NCBI GenBank assembly: GCA_024235915.1
Contig: JACKLO010000009.1
Location: 372,001-436,000, forward strand
From: Burkholderiaceae bacterium
GTDB taxonomy: Bacteria > Pseudomonadota > Gammaproteobacteria > Burkholderiales > Burkholderiaceae_C
Direction of reading: 5' to 3'
DNA: 64,000 bases
Part shown: piece by piece, positions 16,911 to 25,351 of the stretch
How positions within the stretch are numbered: position 1 is the stretch's first letter
Layout: the number at the start of each line of letters is the position of its first letter
Made by a program: the position numbers and the translations under genes
Notes under the pieces: generated by a model
Seen by the model: only the letters and a program-made list of their open reading frames with translations
Databases searched by the model: none
What the model was told of the DNA's origin: nothing

Positions 16911-17947
16911 TTCGAGGCACTCCCCAGGGTGAGTCCGAAGGTCAGCACAGACACCGCGGGCGCCAGCTGCCGGAGCGTGTAGCCGATCGAGGCCATGGTG
17001 CTGGTCGGGACGAACACCACATCGCCGTCTTCCAGCGCGTAGTTGACGGTTCGGGACGGGTCGATCAGCGCGGCGAAGTCGAACAGCTCGACCTTCTGCG
17101 CACCGGCGCGGTACACGCCGATGCGCTCCGGCGTCGCGTCCTCGGTGGCGCCGCCGGCCTGGGCCAGCGCGTCCAGCAGCGTCATGCGCGGGGTCAGCCG
17201 GTAGGAGCCGGGCTTGACCACCGCACCAAGCACGTAGACGGCCGTCTCGGACGAATCGGGGATGAACACGATGTCACCCTTGCGCATGCGCAGGTTGTAG
17301 GCCAGGTCGCCATTGAGCATCGCCTTCAGGTCGACCCAGATCAGCTTCTCGCGCCCGCGCAGGATGGCGCCGCGCGTCAGCGTGGCGGTCTTGTCCAGGA
17401 TGGGCATCGCGCCGGCGTTGGCCAGCACCTGGGCCAGCGTGGGCTGGCTGGCGAAGCGCTGCACGCCGGCGCGTTCGACACGGCCGAGCACGGTGACCTG
17501 GTTGGAGGTGTACTCCTCGACGCCGACCGTCGTGACCGGGTGCGAGAAGAACGCGCGCAGCCGCTCGTCCAGCACACGGACGGCTTCCTCGCGTGTGCGC
17601 CCCACCATCGGGACCTGGCCGACCAGCGGCAGCGAGATGCGGCCGTCCGGGCCCACCACGTGGCGCCCGCTGACCTCCGGGCGGCCGTAGACGGTGACCT
17701 GCAGCACGTCGCCCTCACCAAGGCGGTAGTCGACGTCGGCCGCCTCCTCCAGCAGGGCGAGCTCGTCCTTGGTCGCCATCGGCGCCGCCTCGGCGCGCTG
17801 CACGCTCTTGAAGCCGGGCAGGGACTTGGGCAACGCCTCGAGCTGTTCCGGCGGCAGCGTCGGCGGGCCGCTGCAGGCCGCCACGAACGCGGATAGCGTC
17901 ACGCACAGCAACGCGCGCGCCAGGGGTGTCGGGTGTCGGGTGCTCAT
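16907..17947 (-). CDS. polysaccharide export outer-membrane lipoprotein (Wza-like)
   Basis: The 346-residue protein starts MSTRHPTPLARALL and has a lipobox (FVAACSG), so it is a lipoprotein. It then has the polysaccharide export domain (DVDYRLGEGDVLQVTVYGRPE, VGPDGRISLPLVGQV) and soluble-ligand-binding beta-grasp repeats (VTVLGRVERAG, VYVLGAVVKPGSYRLT). It should form or gate the outer-membrane channel for the exported polymer. It is the first gene of the seven-gene minus-strand operon and diverges from the gene at 18042. ATG 17947 was chosen over the longer frame because it gives a proper lipoprotein signal. Confidence 0.93.
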   Translation of the reverse strand: MSTRHPTPLARALLCVTLSAFVAACSGPPTLPPEQLEALPKSLPGFKSVQRAEAAPMATKDELALLEEAADVDYRLGEGDVLQVTVYGRPEVSGRHVVGPDGRISLPLVGQVPMVGRTREEAVRVLDERLRAFFSHPVTTVGVEEYTSNQVTVLGRVERAGVQRFASQPTLAQVLANAGAMPILDKTATLTRGAILRGREKLIWVDLKAMLNGDLAYNLRMRKGDIVFIPDSSETAVYVLGAVVKPGSYRLTPRMTLLDALAQAGGATEDATPERIGVYRAGAQKVELFDFAALIDPSRTVNYALEDGDVVFVPTSTMASIGYTLRQLAPAVSVLTFGLTLGSASK

Positions 17948-17963
17948 TGGCGCCAACAATACG

Positions 17964-17995
17964 GACGCCGATGCCTGAAACTGTGACGCCGATGC
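17964..17995. promoter_or_regulatory. 11-bp direct repeats in the divergent Wza/Wzy promoter region
   Basis: GACGCCGATGC occurs twice (17964-17974 and 17985-17995) with starts 21 bp apart, two helical turns. This lies in the 94-bp gap between the divergent Wza-like and O-antigen-ligase-like genes. The second copy is embedded in CTGTGACGCCGATGC and is followed by CAAACTCGC. The spacing suits a dimeric DNA-binding regulator. No -10/-35 pair is convincing. Confidence 0.4.
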
Positions 17996-18010
17996 AAACT
18001 CGCGCCGACT

Positions 18011-18025
18011 CCGACCAAGGGTCGG
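18011..18025. other. short hairpin just before the ribosome binding site of the 18042 gene
   Basis: CCGACC pairs with GGTCGG around the 3-nt loop AAG. It ends about 5 bp before the GGAGAGG ribosome binding site and 16 bp before the ATG at 18042. It could be a leader stem affecting translation or an operator half of the divergent promoter. Confidence 0.35.
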
Positions 18026-18041
18026 CCGGAGAGGACCGCGC

Positions 18042-19421
18042 ATGACGCGCTACGCCGTCTTCGCGGCGATGCTGCTGGCGATCGTGGTGATCCGCCGGCG
18101 CGGCCTGCAGGCGGCCTTCCTCGACGTCTGGATCCCGTTCTTCCTGCTGATGCCGTTCGCGTTCTGGGTCAACATCCCGGGGCTGCCGGATCCCAACTTC
18201 ATGCAGACGGCGATCCTGCCGATCCTGTTCGTGCTGCTGCGCGACCGGCTCGGGCAGATGCAGTTCGGCCGCATGGAAGCGCTGCTCTTCGTCTATGTCG
18301 CCGTGCGGGTGTTCAACGACTTCCTGGGCCGCGGCTACTCGGACGCGCAGAACTACGCCTTCTACATGCTGTCGTCGCTGATCGGGCCGTACCTGATCGG
18401 CCGCTACCTGATCGACAGCCGGCGCATGGACATCGACACGGCACGCCGCTTCGTGCTGCTGTTCCTGGTCATGTTCCCGATGTTCCTGTTCGAGGCGAAG
18501 TACTGGGTCAGCCCGGTCTACAAGCTGCTGTCGCCGCTGTTCCCCGACGCCGGCAGCGGACTGTCGATCCGCTGGGGCATGGCGCGTACGGCCGGCGCGT
18601 TCGAGCACCCCATCCTGGCCTGCATCATGATCATCGTCGTCTACCGGCTGCACCGCTGGCTGAGCTGGATCGGCGAGTGGGAGCGGCCGCAGCCCGGGCT
18701 GATGGGCATGGTGCAGAAGGGGTCGGCGCGCCTGCCGTTCACGCTGTCCACCCAGATCACGGTGGTGCTCGTCGTGATGGCGCTGATGACGATCTCACGC
18801 GGCCCCTGGATCGGCGGCTTTGCCGGCGCCGCGGTGGCGGCCGTCTGCCTGGCCCGGGACCGCCGCACCCGGCTGGCGCTGGTGATGGCCGGCCTGCTGG
18901 TGGCCGGCGTCGCGGCCAAGCTGGCGCTGGATGCCTACATCACACCCGAGGAGGGCGAGATCCTCAGTGGCGAGGCGCAGACCATGCTGTACCGCAAGGT
19001 CATGATCGACCAGTACAAGGCCTTCCTGTACGACAAGCTGTGGACCGGCTGGGGGCTGACGCGGGTGCCCAAGATCCCGGGCATGGAGTCGATCGACAAC
19101 GCCTTCTTCCTGATGGCGCTGCAGCACGGCGTGCCCGCGGTGGCGGTGTTCTCGACGATCTTCCTCTACGCCATCGTGTCGCAGCTGAAGTTCGCGCTGC
19201 GGGCACCCGCGGGCGAGCCGCCGATCGGCTTCAGTTTCGCAGGCATCTACGTGATGTGCGCGATCGCCTTCTTCACCGTCTACATGGGCTCGCAGACCGA
19301 GCCCATGCTGTTCCTGCTGCTGGGCTGGGGCGAGAGCATCAAGCGGCGTGCAGCGCTGGGGTCGGAGACCGCGTCGGGCCCGACCCCGGCGGCTCGCCCC
19401 TTCCGCCGCGTGCTGAGCTGA
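18042..19421 (+). CDS. O-antigen ligase/polymerase-like membrane protein (Wzy-type)
   Basis: The 459-residue protein has about ten to twelve membrane segments and a large loop between the late helices. It contains SRGPWIGGFAGAAVA and HPILACIMIIVVYR, typical of the O-antigen ligase/Wzy_C family (PF04932). In this setting it is the likely polymerase of the Wzx/Wzy pathway or an equivalent ligase. It has a good ribosome binding site (GGAGAGG). Its last 83 bp overlap the 3' end of the convergent minus-strand glycosyltransferase-like gene, which is unusual and leaves no room for a terminator. Confidence 0.87.
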   Translation: MTRYAVFAAMLLAIVVIRRRGLQAAFLDVWIPFFLLMPFAFWVNIPGLPDPNFMQTAILPILFVLLRDRLGQMQFGRMEALLFVYVAVRVFNDFLGRGYSDAQNYAFYMLSSLIGPYLIGRYLIDSRRMDIDTARRFVLLFLVMFPMFLFEAKYWVSPVYKLLSPLFPDAGSGLSIRWGMARTAGAFEHPILACIMIIVVYRLHRWLSWIGEWERPQPGLMGMVQKGSARLPFTLSTQITVVLVVMALMTISRGPWIGGFAGAAVAAVCLARDRRTRLALVMAGLLVAGVAAKLALDAYITPEEGEILSGEAQTMLYRKVMIDQYKAFLYDKLWTGWGLTRVPKIPGMESIDNAFFLMALQHGVPAVAVFSTIFLYAIVSQLKFALRAPAGEPPIGFSFAGIYVMCAIAFFTVYMGSQTEPMLFLLLGWGESIKRRAALGSETASGPTPAARPFRRVLS

Positions 19422-20478
19422 CCCCAGCGTCGAGCGGTGCCGCGCCGCGGCCCCAGCAGGCCGCCAGGTCCTGCAGGCCGGCGATGTCCCCGGCCAGCGC
19501 CGGCGGCACCGGCAGCCCGAAGCACGCACACATCTGGACGATGCGATGCCGCCAGTCGTGGCGCAGCAACGTCTGCTGTACGTTCAGGTGGCGCTGCGCC
19601 TCCAGCGCGTCGCCCTGGGCGAGCAGGGCCAGCAGCTGGTCGCCGGCGTCGCGCGGGTCGTCGCCGAGTTCCAGCGTGGCCCCCGGCCAGGCCAGCATCT
19701 CATCGGCCATCGTGGAGACCGGTCGTCGGCCGGCCACCACGCAGCCCGAGACCAGCGATTCCAGCCAGCGGCTGGTCACCATCATCGAACGCGGTCGCTG
19801 CCCCTCGGGTTCCACGAACAGGTGGAAGGCCAGCGACACGCTCGCGCGGTGCAGCAGCTTGAAGAGCATGCCACGCTCGAGATGGACGTCCGGCCCGGTC
19901 ACGTGGCCCAGTGGCGAATGCAGGTACAGGGCCGGCGACTGCGCGCCGTGGAAGCGGCGCGCGAAGTGCGCGTGGTAGCTGGCCGGCATGCGGCCGAAGC
20001 CGATCAGGTCGATCGCGCGTGGCGTGGACTGCCGCGGTGCCCAGGCCAGGCCGTCGACGCCCTGGTAGACCTGGTGCACCGGAATGCCGAAGCGCTGCCG
20101 CGGGTGCGCCTGGTCCTCCGGGGCCGTGACGGTGATGCCGTCGTACTGCGCCGTCGCCGGGCCGAAACCGCCCTCGAAGTAGGAATCGGTCACCCAGGCG
20201 ACGATGCGGCCGAAACGGCGTCTGGCGTCGGGGATGGCGTCGATCATCGCCAGGTCCTGTGGCGCGTGGGCGACCACGAACAGGACGTCGCCACCGTCGC
20301 TGTCCAGCCGCTGCCAGGCCGAACGGCCCGACCGTGGCCAGGGCCAGCGCCGCTCGACGCGGCGTGGGCTGAGCAGGGTCGCATCGAAGTAGTGCACCAG
20401 CAGGTCGGCGAGCTCGTCGATCGCCGCCCAGCCGGCGTGCGGCGCGGCATGGCCCGCGCAGGCCACGGTCATCCTCAT
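19339..20478 (-). CDS. putative GT-B glycosyltransferase of the exopolysaccharide locus
   Basis: The 379-residue soluble protein starts with MRMTVACAGHAA behind an excellent ribosome binding site (AGGAGGT, 7-8 bp before the ATG). Its C-terminal half has TSRWLESLVSGCVVAGRRPV and then GDDPRDAGDQLLALLAQ, similar in position to the donor-binding E and the final helix of family 1/CgeB-like glycosyltransferases. The N-terminal half is less recognisable. The glycosyltransferase call is by resemblance and context. The 3' end overlaps the convergent 18042 gene by 83 bp, and the residues encoded there look like a low-complexity tail. Confidence 0.7.
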   Translation of the reverse strand: MRMTVACAGHAAPHAGWAAIDELADLLVHYFDATLLSPRRVERRWPWPRSGRSAWQRLDSDGGDVLFVVAHAPQDLAMIDAIPDARRRFGRIVAWVTDSYFEGGFGPATAQYDGITVTAPEDQAHPRQRFGIPVHQVYQGVDGLAWAPRQSTPRAIDLIGFGRMPASYHAHFARRFHGAQSPALYLHSPLGHVTGPDVHLERGMLFKLLHRASVSLAFHLFVEPEGQRPRSMMVTSRWLESLVSGCVVAGRRPVSTMADEMLAWPGATLELGDDPRDAGDQLLALLAQGDALEAQRHLNVQQTLLRHDWRHRIVQMCACFGLPVPPALAGDIAGLQDLAACWGRGAAPLDAGVSSARGGRGEPPGSGPTRSPTPALHAA

Positions 20479-20806
20479 CGTTCACACCTCCTCACCACTG
20501 CCAGCCGGCCGTGTCGAAGATCTACCCCGGGTCGGGCCACTGCGCGCACGAACGTCGCCATGGTCGGCGGAACGGTAAACGTCATCACATTCTCCAGGTC
20601 TCGGCAGCGCCGCCGCAGGCGTCGCAAAGCGCTGTGCGCATCGTGGTCCTCGACATCTGAGGCTGGACCGGCGGCGCGGCCATGGCATCGTCGGGCCTTG
20701 GTCATTGCATGGGATGCCGACATTGGACGTCTAGCGCAGCGCTGGATCGTCACAAGGATGCAAACTCGCCGGCGGGTACGTCGCTGGGCCGCTGCGGTGC
20801 GGGCGC
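20479..20806. promoter_or_regulatory. 328-bp intergenic region with shared motif and hairpin
   Basis: The region lies downstream of the Wzc-like gene and upstream of the glycosyltransferase-like gene at 20478. GATGCAAACTCGC at 20757-20769 is identical to 17991-18003 in the Wza/Wzy promoter gap, and next to it is GTCACA (TGTGAC on the other strand). AGCGC-A-GCGCT at 20733-20743, extended by GACG/CGTC arms, could be a terminator stem for the Wzc-like gene, without a T-run. The promoter of the 20478 gene should be here. No coding frame is supported. Confidence 0.45.
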
Positions 20807-22972
20807 TCAGGCCGCCGCCGGCCGGCGGCGCTGGCTCCACCAGCGGGCCAGACGGGCACGGGCCAACTGCCAGGACAGCGACGCGCCACTCTGGCTCATG
20901 AAGCGTTCGAACCGGGTGCGCAGCAGGGTCTCGACGATGAGCGGCTCGTAGTAGCCGGCGCCGCGGAACACCGGGACGCGGTTCACGTACAGGCCCACGG
21001 CCTCCGGATCCAGCCGCTGCAGCAGACGCCGCGCGCGCGCGATCTCGCCGCGCGACGCGGCCTCCGCGTCGATCACCAGGAAGACCTGACCCACCTGCTC
21101 GATCATCAATTCGGCATCGGCGCTGAGCAGCAGCGGCGCCAGGTCGCACAGCACGAAGTCGTAGTCGGCGCACCAGCGGTCCAGCGCCTGCCGCAGGAGG
21201 TCCAGGCGCTGCAGCCCCTGGTCCGGCCGGGTGCCGATGGCCACGCCATCGACGTGGCCCGCCACCACGGGCCGCGCCAGCCCCTCGAACCGCGCCTCGC
21301 CGGCGAGCAGGTCGGTGAGGCCCGGCACGCCGACGGACGCCGTCCCCGGCGTCATCGCATTGGTGTCGATGACCAGGGTGCGGAATCCCAGCCGGCCCAG
21401 TTCCCGGGCCGTGTCCTGCACGCTGCGGCTGGCGCCCGCACCGGGCTTGATCCCGGTGAAGCCGAACAGGTTGCGTCCACCCCGGGCCCGGTTGCGCACG
21501 AGCGTGGACGCAAACCGGCGGACCTGCTCCTGGGCCAGCGCCTCGCTGGCCATGCCGTCCTCATGCACCTGCCAGCCGGCCGCCGGGATGCCCATCAGCT
21601 TCTCGGCCTCGTTGACAGTGCGGATCCGGCGGTCCAGCAGGTCCAGCACCACCGGCGCCGCCAGACCGGCGGCCAGGCCGGCCAGCAGCACGGCCAGGAT
21701 CATCTTCTTGTGGCCGACGCCCAGGGGTGTCTCCGCCGGCAGCGCCGGCGACACCAGTCGCACGAAGCCCAGGGCCTGCGTTTCCAGGTCCAGGTAACCC
21801 AGGCGCTCGCGCACCCGCTGGAGTTCGGCATCGCGTTCGCGGATGTCGGCGGTCAGGCGCATGGCCTGCTGGAAGCTGCGCGCGAAGTCGGTGGCCTGCG
21901 CCTGCAACTGCGCATGAGCCGCCTGGGCACTGGACTCGACCTGGCGCCGCTCGTCGACACCGGCGACGAGCCGTGCGCGGACGCTGTCGAAGCTGCCCCG
22001 GTCGAAGGCGGCCTCGCCTGCCGACAGGCGGCGCTGCATATCGGCCAGTTCGGCCTCGGCGGCCTGTCGCGCTGGATGCCGGGGTTCCAGCCCTGCCATG
22101 ATCCGGTTGAGCTGTTCCGTGCGGGCGACGACCTCGTTGCGCAGGGCCTGCAGGCCGTTGTCCTGCAGGCGCATCTCGAGCAGGGAACGCCCGAGGTGCC
22201 CCGGCAATTCGCGGTGGGCCAGGAACGAGGCCAGCGCCGCCTCGGCCTGCGCGCGGTCCAGCCGGGCCGCTTCCAGGCGTTCACGGGCCAGTGCCAGCGC
22301 GGTGTCGTAGGGATTCACGGTGCTGTCGGCGAAGGTCGTCAGGCCCAGCCGCTCGGCCAGCGCGATCCGCTGGCTGCCCAGCGTGGCCACCTCCGAGGCG
22401 AGTTCGGCGCCACGCTCCTGCAGGGCCTTCAGACGCTCCGGGGAACCATAGATCTGCTCCTCGCGCGTGGTCTGCACGAACGAGTCGGCCACTGCGTTGA
22501 TGAGGTCGTGCAGATGGGCAGGCTCCTGGCTGTCGGCGCCGATGCGGACCATGTAGGTGTCGGGCACGGCGCGGACGTAGAGGGTGCGCGCCAGGAATTC
22601 GATGTACTTGCGCTCCGTCATCGCCGGCGGTCGACGGTCGATGCCGCGCTCCCGCAGCGCGGCCACGGCGCGCTGCAGCACGTCGGGCCGCGTGACGGTG
22701 TTGGAGAGGTGGTTGACGAACTCGCGGTACTGGGAGTTGGACTGCAGCTCCAGTTCCTTGTCGGCCGTCAGGTTTTTCATGTAGCTCGGCGCCACCTGGA
22801 AGACTGCCTCGCTGTTGAAGTGGCTCAGGCCCTTGAACCAGGCCACGGGCAGGCCGGCGAGCACGACGAGCAGGGCGACAAGCAGCGCCGCGCGCGGGTG
22901 GCGTCGCAGGCTCAGCAACGGCTTGATGCCGGCACCCGGGAGCGTGGCCGGATCGAAGGTGGGCGTGTTCAT
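20807..22972 (-). CDS. Wzc-like polysaccharide co-polymerase with degenerate kinase domain
   Basis: The 721-residue protein has a Wzz domain with helices at about 27-46 and 421-447, a coiled-coil/GNVR region between them (about 170-400), and a cytoplasmic ATPase-like domain (about 485-690). The Walker A position reads GIKPGAGASRS (507-517): the Lys expected at 514 is Ala and the following Thr is Arg. The Walker A' (TLVIDTNA) and Walker B (DFVLCDLAP) outlines remain. The C-terminus lacks the Tyr cluster of active BY-kinases. It should still set chain length and bridge to the Wza-like channel, but probably cannot phosphorylate. It follows the GT2 gene with a 1-bp gap. Confidence 0.92.
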   Translation of the reverse strand: MNTPTFDPATLPGAGIKPLLSLRRHPRAALLVALLVVLAGLPVAWFKGLSHFNSEAVFQVAPSYMKNLTADKELELQSNSQYREFVNHLSNTVTRPDVLQRAVAALRERGIDRRPPAMTERKYIEFLARTLYVRAVPDTYMVRIGADSQEPAHLHDLINAVADSFVQTTREEQIYGSPERLKALQERGAELASEVATLGSQRIALAERLGLTTFADSTVNPYDTALALARERLEAARLDRAQAEAALASFLAHRELPGHLGRSLLEMRLQDNGLQALRNEVVARTEQLNRIMAGLEPRHPARQAAEAELADMQRRLSAGEAAFDRGSFDSVRARLVAGVDERRQVESSAQAAHAQLQAQATDFARSFQQAMRLTADIRERDAELQRVRERLGYLDLETQALGFVRLVSPALPAETPLGVGHKKMILAVLLAGLAAGLAAPVVLDLLDRRIRTVNEAEKLMGIPAAGWQVHEDGMASEALAQEQVRRFASTLVRNRARGGRNLFGFTGIKPGAGASRSVQDTARELGRLGFRTLVIDTNAMTPGTASVGVPGLTDLLAGEARFEGLARPVVAGHVDGVAIGTRPDQGLQRLDLLRQALDRWCADYDFVLCDLAPLLLSADAELMIEQVGQVFLVIDAEAASRGEIARARRLLQRLDPEAVGLYVNRVPVFRGAGYYEPLIVETLLRTRFERFMSQSGASLSWQLARARLARWWSQRRRPAAA

Positions 22973-22973
22973 C

Positions 22974-24173
22974 TCAGCATTTCCCGACGGGCGCCGACGG
23001 GCGCTGCGTGCGCACCCAGCCTGACCGCATGCCGGCGAGGTACGCCACGTAGACCGGCAGCTTCCACAACGCGTACAAGGGCAGCCGCAGCAGTTCGGCG
23101 GGGCTCAGCAACTGGCGTCCGAAGCGCCACCACCCCATCCCGATGGCCAGCCCGAAACAGGCGGCACCGGTGGCAACGAGCGTCGCCGCCGGCCGCGCCG
23201 GTGCCCACCCCGCGCCGGCCGCCCCGGCCACGGCGAGCAGCGCCGCCATGAGCAGGAAGTACAGGGCCACCGGCGGGATCACCAGGTCAAGCGCCAGCAC
23301 GGCGAGCGCACGATCGCGGCGGGTGACAGCCAGCGCCAGCGCCGCCGGCAGTTCCTCGCGCATGGTGTCCAGGTGGCCGTGCTCCCAGCGCGCCTTCTGG
23401 CGCCGGGCCACACCGCCGTCGGCGACGAACGCACTGCGCACGCGGGCACCGGCCAGAAAGCGCGGCGGGTGGCCGGCGACGGTCAGCGCCATGCCCAGCT
23501 TCATGTCCTCGGCCACGTGGCCGGTGGCCAGCGGCGCGTGCTCGATCAGCCGCCACGGAAGTGCCATGCCAGTGCCCATCAGCTGGCACACGCCGCCCAG
23601 CCGGTGGCTGCCCAGCGGGCGCACCAGGTTCTTCATGACCATGGCGAACTCGAGCACCCGGTGCCGCAGACCGGCGCCCGACGGCGCGTGCATGAGGTCC
23701 AGCATCTGCACCGGGCGGGCCGTGTGATGGCACTCGGCCACGATGGCGGACACGGCACCGGGATCGACGCTGCAGTCCGCATCGACGACCAGCACCACAT
23801 CCGGCGGGTCGCGCCGCAGGTGGTCGACGCCGTGGGCCAGGGCGTGGCCCTTGCCACGCCGCGTCGGATCGTGACGCTCGACCACCTCGGCTCCGGCCGC
23901 ACGGGCCAGCGCCGCGGTGTCGTCGCTGCAGTTGTCGGCCACGACCAGCAGCCGGTCCTGCGGCGCCAGCTGGGCCTGCAGGCTGGCGATCGTGGGCAGC
24001 ACATGCAGGGATTCATCGTGCGCCGGAACCAGCACCGCCAGGCGCAGGCCCGGTGGTCGCTCGCGGGTGGGTGTGGCACGCGCCGGGGCACCTGCGGCCA
24101 GCGTGAGCGCCAGCAGCGCGAATGCCGGCAGCAGCGCAGGCAGCACGAGCAGGCACAGGACGATCTCGGTCAT
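22974..24173 (-). CDS. membrane-bound family 2 glycosyltransferase
   Basis: The 399-residue protein has an N-terminal membrane helix (about 4-27), a GT2 catalytic domain (LAVLVPAHDESLHVLPTI, LLVVADNCSDDTAALAR, VLVVDADCSVDPGAVSA) and a RQKARWEHG segment (the Q-x-x-R-W motif of processive enzymes). Two to three helices follow from about residue 290. The layout matches cellulose-synthase-like/exopolysaccharide GT2 proteins. Its ATG overlaps the stop of the acetyltransferase gene (ATGA). The sugar is unknown. Confidence 0.9.
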   Translation of the reverse strand: MTEIVLCLLVLPALLPAFALLALTLAAGAPARATPTRERPPGLRLAVLVPAHDESLHVLPTIASLQAQLAPQDRLLVVADNCSDDTAALARAAGAEVVERHDPTRRGKGHALAHGVDHLRRDPPDVVLVVDADCSVDPGAVSAIVAECHHTARPVQMLDLMHAPSGAGLRHRVLEFAMVMKNLVRPLGSHRLGGVCQLMGTGMALPWRLIEHAPLATGHVAEDMKLGMALTVAGHPPRFLAGARVRSAFVADGGVARRQKARWEHGHLDTMREELPAALALAVTRRDRALAVLALDLVIPPVALYFLLMAALLAVAGAAGAGWAPARPAATLVATGAACFGLAIGMGWWRFGRQLLSPAELLRLPLYALWKLPVYVAYLAGMRSGWVRTQRPSAPVGKC

Positions 24174-24748
24174 TGCACGGGTTCCGATGCAGGGAAGACG
24201 TCCGCGGCCCGGACGGGAGGCACTGGCGACACCGGTTCGCCCGGCATGGCGCGGCGGGGCTTGATCACGGCCGGCACGCCGACCGCGATGCTGTGGTCCG
24301 GGACGTCCTGCAGCACCACGGCGTTGGCGCCGATGTGCACGTGATGGCCGATGCGGATGCGGCCCAGCACCTTGGCCCCGGCGCCGATGTCCACGTGGTC
24401 ACCGATCCACGGTGCGCAGGGATCGTCCACGCGCGCCAGGCCGACGACCACGCCGTTGCGGATGCGGCAGTGGTCGCCGAAGCGCGCGAACCCGCTGACG
24501 ACGATGCCCCCCGCGTGCTCGATCACGAAGCCGCGACCGACCGGCACCTCGGCCGGCAGCTCGATCCCGGTGACGATCTGCACCGCCTTGTACAGCGCGC
24601 GATAGAGCAGTGACAGCGGCTTGCGCAGCAGTGCCGGGCGCACGCCGTAGCGCCAGCGCCCGAAGCGATAGACGGTCATCGCCCAGAAGCCCTGGGCACC
24701 CCAGTCGCCGCGGTGAGCGGCGAGGTCCTGGCGGATGTTTTCGAACAT
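24170..24748 (-). CDS. serine-acetyltransferase-like hexapeptide acyltransferase
   Basis: The 192-residue protein has the left-handed beta-helix of CysE-like acetyltransferases: GFVIEHAGGIVVSG, ARFGDHCRIRNGVVVG, IGDHVDIGAGAKVLGRIRIG and HHVHIGANAVVLQDVP. Its N-terminal part (FENIRQDLAAHRGDWGAQGFW) is that of the short acetyltransferases found in polysaccharide clusters rather than of true CysE. It probably acetylates a sugar of the polymer. It lies between a small membrane protein and the GT2 gene in the same operon. Confidence 0.85.
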   Translation of the reverse strand: MFENIRQDLAAHRGDWGAQGFWAMTVYRFGRWRYGVRPALLRKPLSLLYRALYKAVQIVTGIELPAEVPVGRGFVIEHAGGIVVSGFARFGDHCRIRNGVVVGLARVDDPCAPWIGDHVDIGAGAKVLGRIRIGHHVHIGANAVVLQDVPDHSIAVGVPAVIKPRRAMPGEPVSPVPPVRAADVFPASEPVQ

Positions 24749-24769
24749 GAATGCTCTCCTCGACGCCGT

Positions 24770-25351
24770 TCAGCGCCCGTTGACGGGCCAGGTCCGCACG
24801 ACGCCAGCAACGGTCATGCACAGCCCCAGGGCCTCGACCCAGCGGCCAGCGCTGAGCCCGGCCAGACGCGCCTGCAGCCAAAGGTCGGTCGCGTGCAGCG
24901 ACACCAGGCGCAGCAGGGCCACCAACGTCACCAGGATCACGCCGGCAGCCGCCCAGCGCGTTGCGGCATCGGCGCTGGCCAGCAGGCCCCTTGCCCGCAG
25001 CACCGCGACCAGCGCGACGCCGCCGCCGAGCGCCAGAACGAGCACCTGCCAGACCCGGCGCTGGGCATACCAGCCCTGCGCCTGCGCCAGGTCGCGCATC
25101 ACCAGCACCAGCAGCCGGTCGATGGCCAGCCAGCTGGTCAACGCGATCATGAGCAGCGCTGTACCGCCGCCTATCCAGGCGACACCGCGTCCTCCCGCTG
25201 GCCACGAGGCCCGTCCGCGCGCGATGCACAGGAGGCCCACGGACCCCTGGAAGGACGCCACGAGCGCGGCAGGCCAGCCCTGTTGCCCGAGGGCCTGCCG
25301 CCAGGCCGGCCAGGCGTCGACCAGGGCGGTCGTGCAGCTTCCGGCATTCAC
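24770..25351 (-). CDS. hypothetical membrane protein of the exopolysaccharide operon
   Basis: The 193-residue product begins at GTG 25351 (VNAGSCTTALVDAWPAWRQA), which overlaps the TGA of the small frame before it (GTGA). Four hydrophobic stretches are visible (VAWIGGGTALLMIALTSWLA, VLVLALGGGVALVAVLRARG, AAAGVILVTLVALLRLVS, LGLCMTVAGVV). No family is recognised. Its place between the acyltransferase and acetyltransferase genes suggests a role in polymer modification or export, which is inference. A longer frame to 25507 exists, but it reads through the duplicated 28-bp sequence and is less likely. Confidence 0.65.
   Translation of the reverse strand: MNAGSCTTALVDAWPAWRQALGQQGWPAALVASFQGSVGLLCIARGRASWPAGGRGVAWIGGGTALLMIALTSWLAIDRLLVLVMRDLAQAQGWYAQRRVWQVLVLALGGGVALVAVLRARGLLASADAATRWAAAGVILVTLVALLRLVSLHATDLWLQARLAGLSAGRWVEALGLCMTVAGVVRTWPVNGR

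Noticed and set aside
20475..21173. A 232-residue minus-strand frame over the gap before the Wzc-like gene
   Set aside because: It is out of frame with the Wzc-like gene, Arg-rich and without a ribosome binding site.
21254..23251. A 665-residue plus-strand frame
   Set aside because: It is antisense to the Wzc-like gene, with no ribosome binding site or domain.
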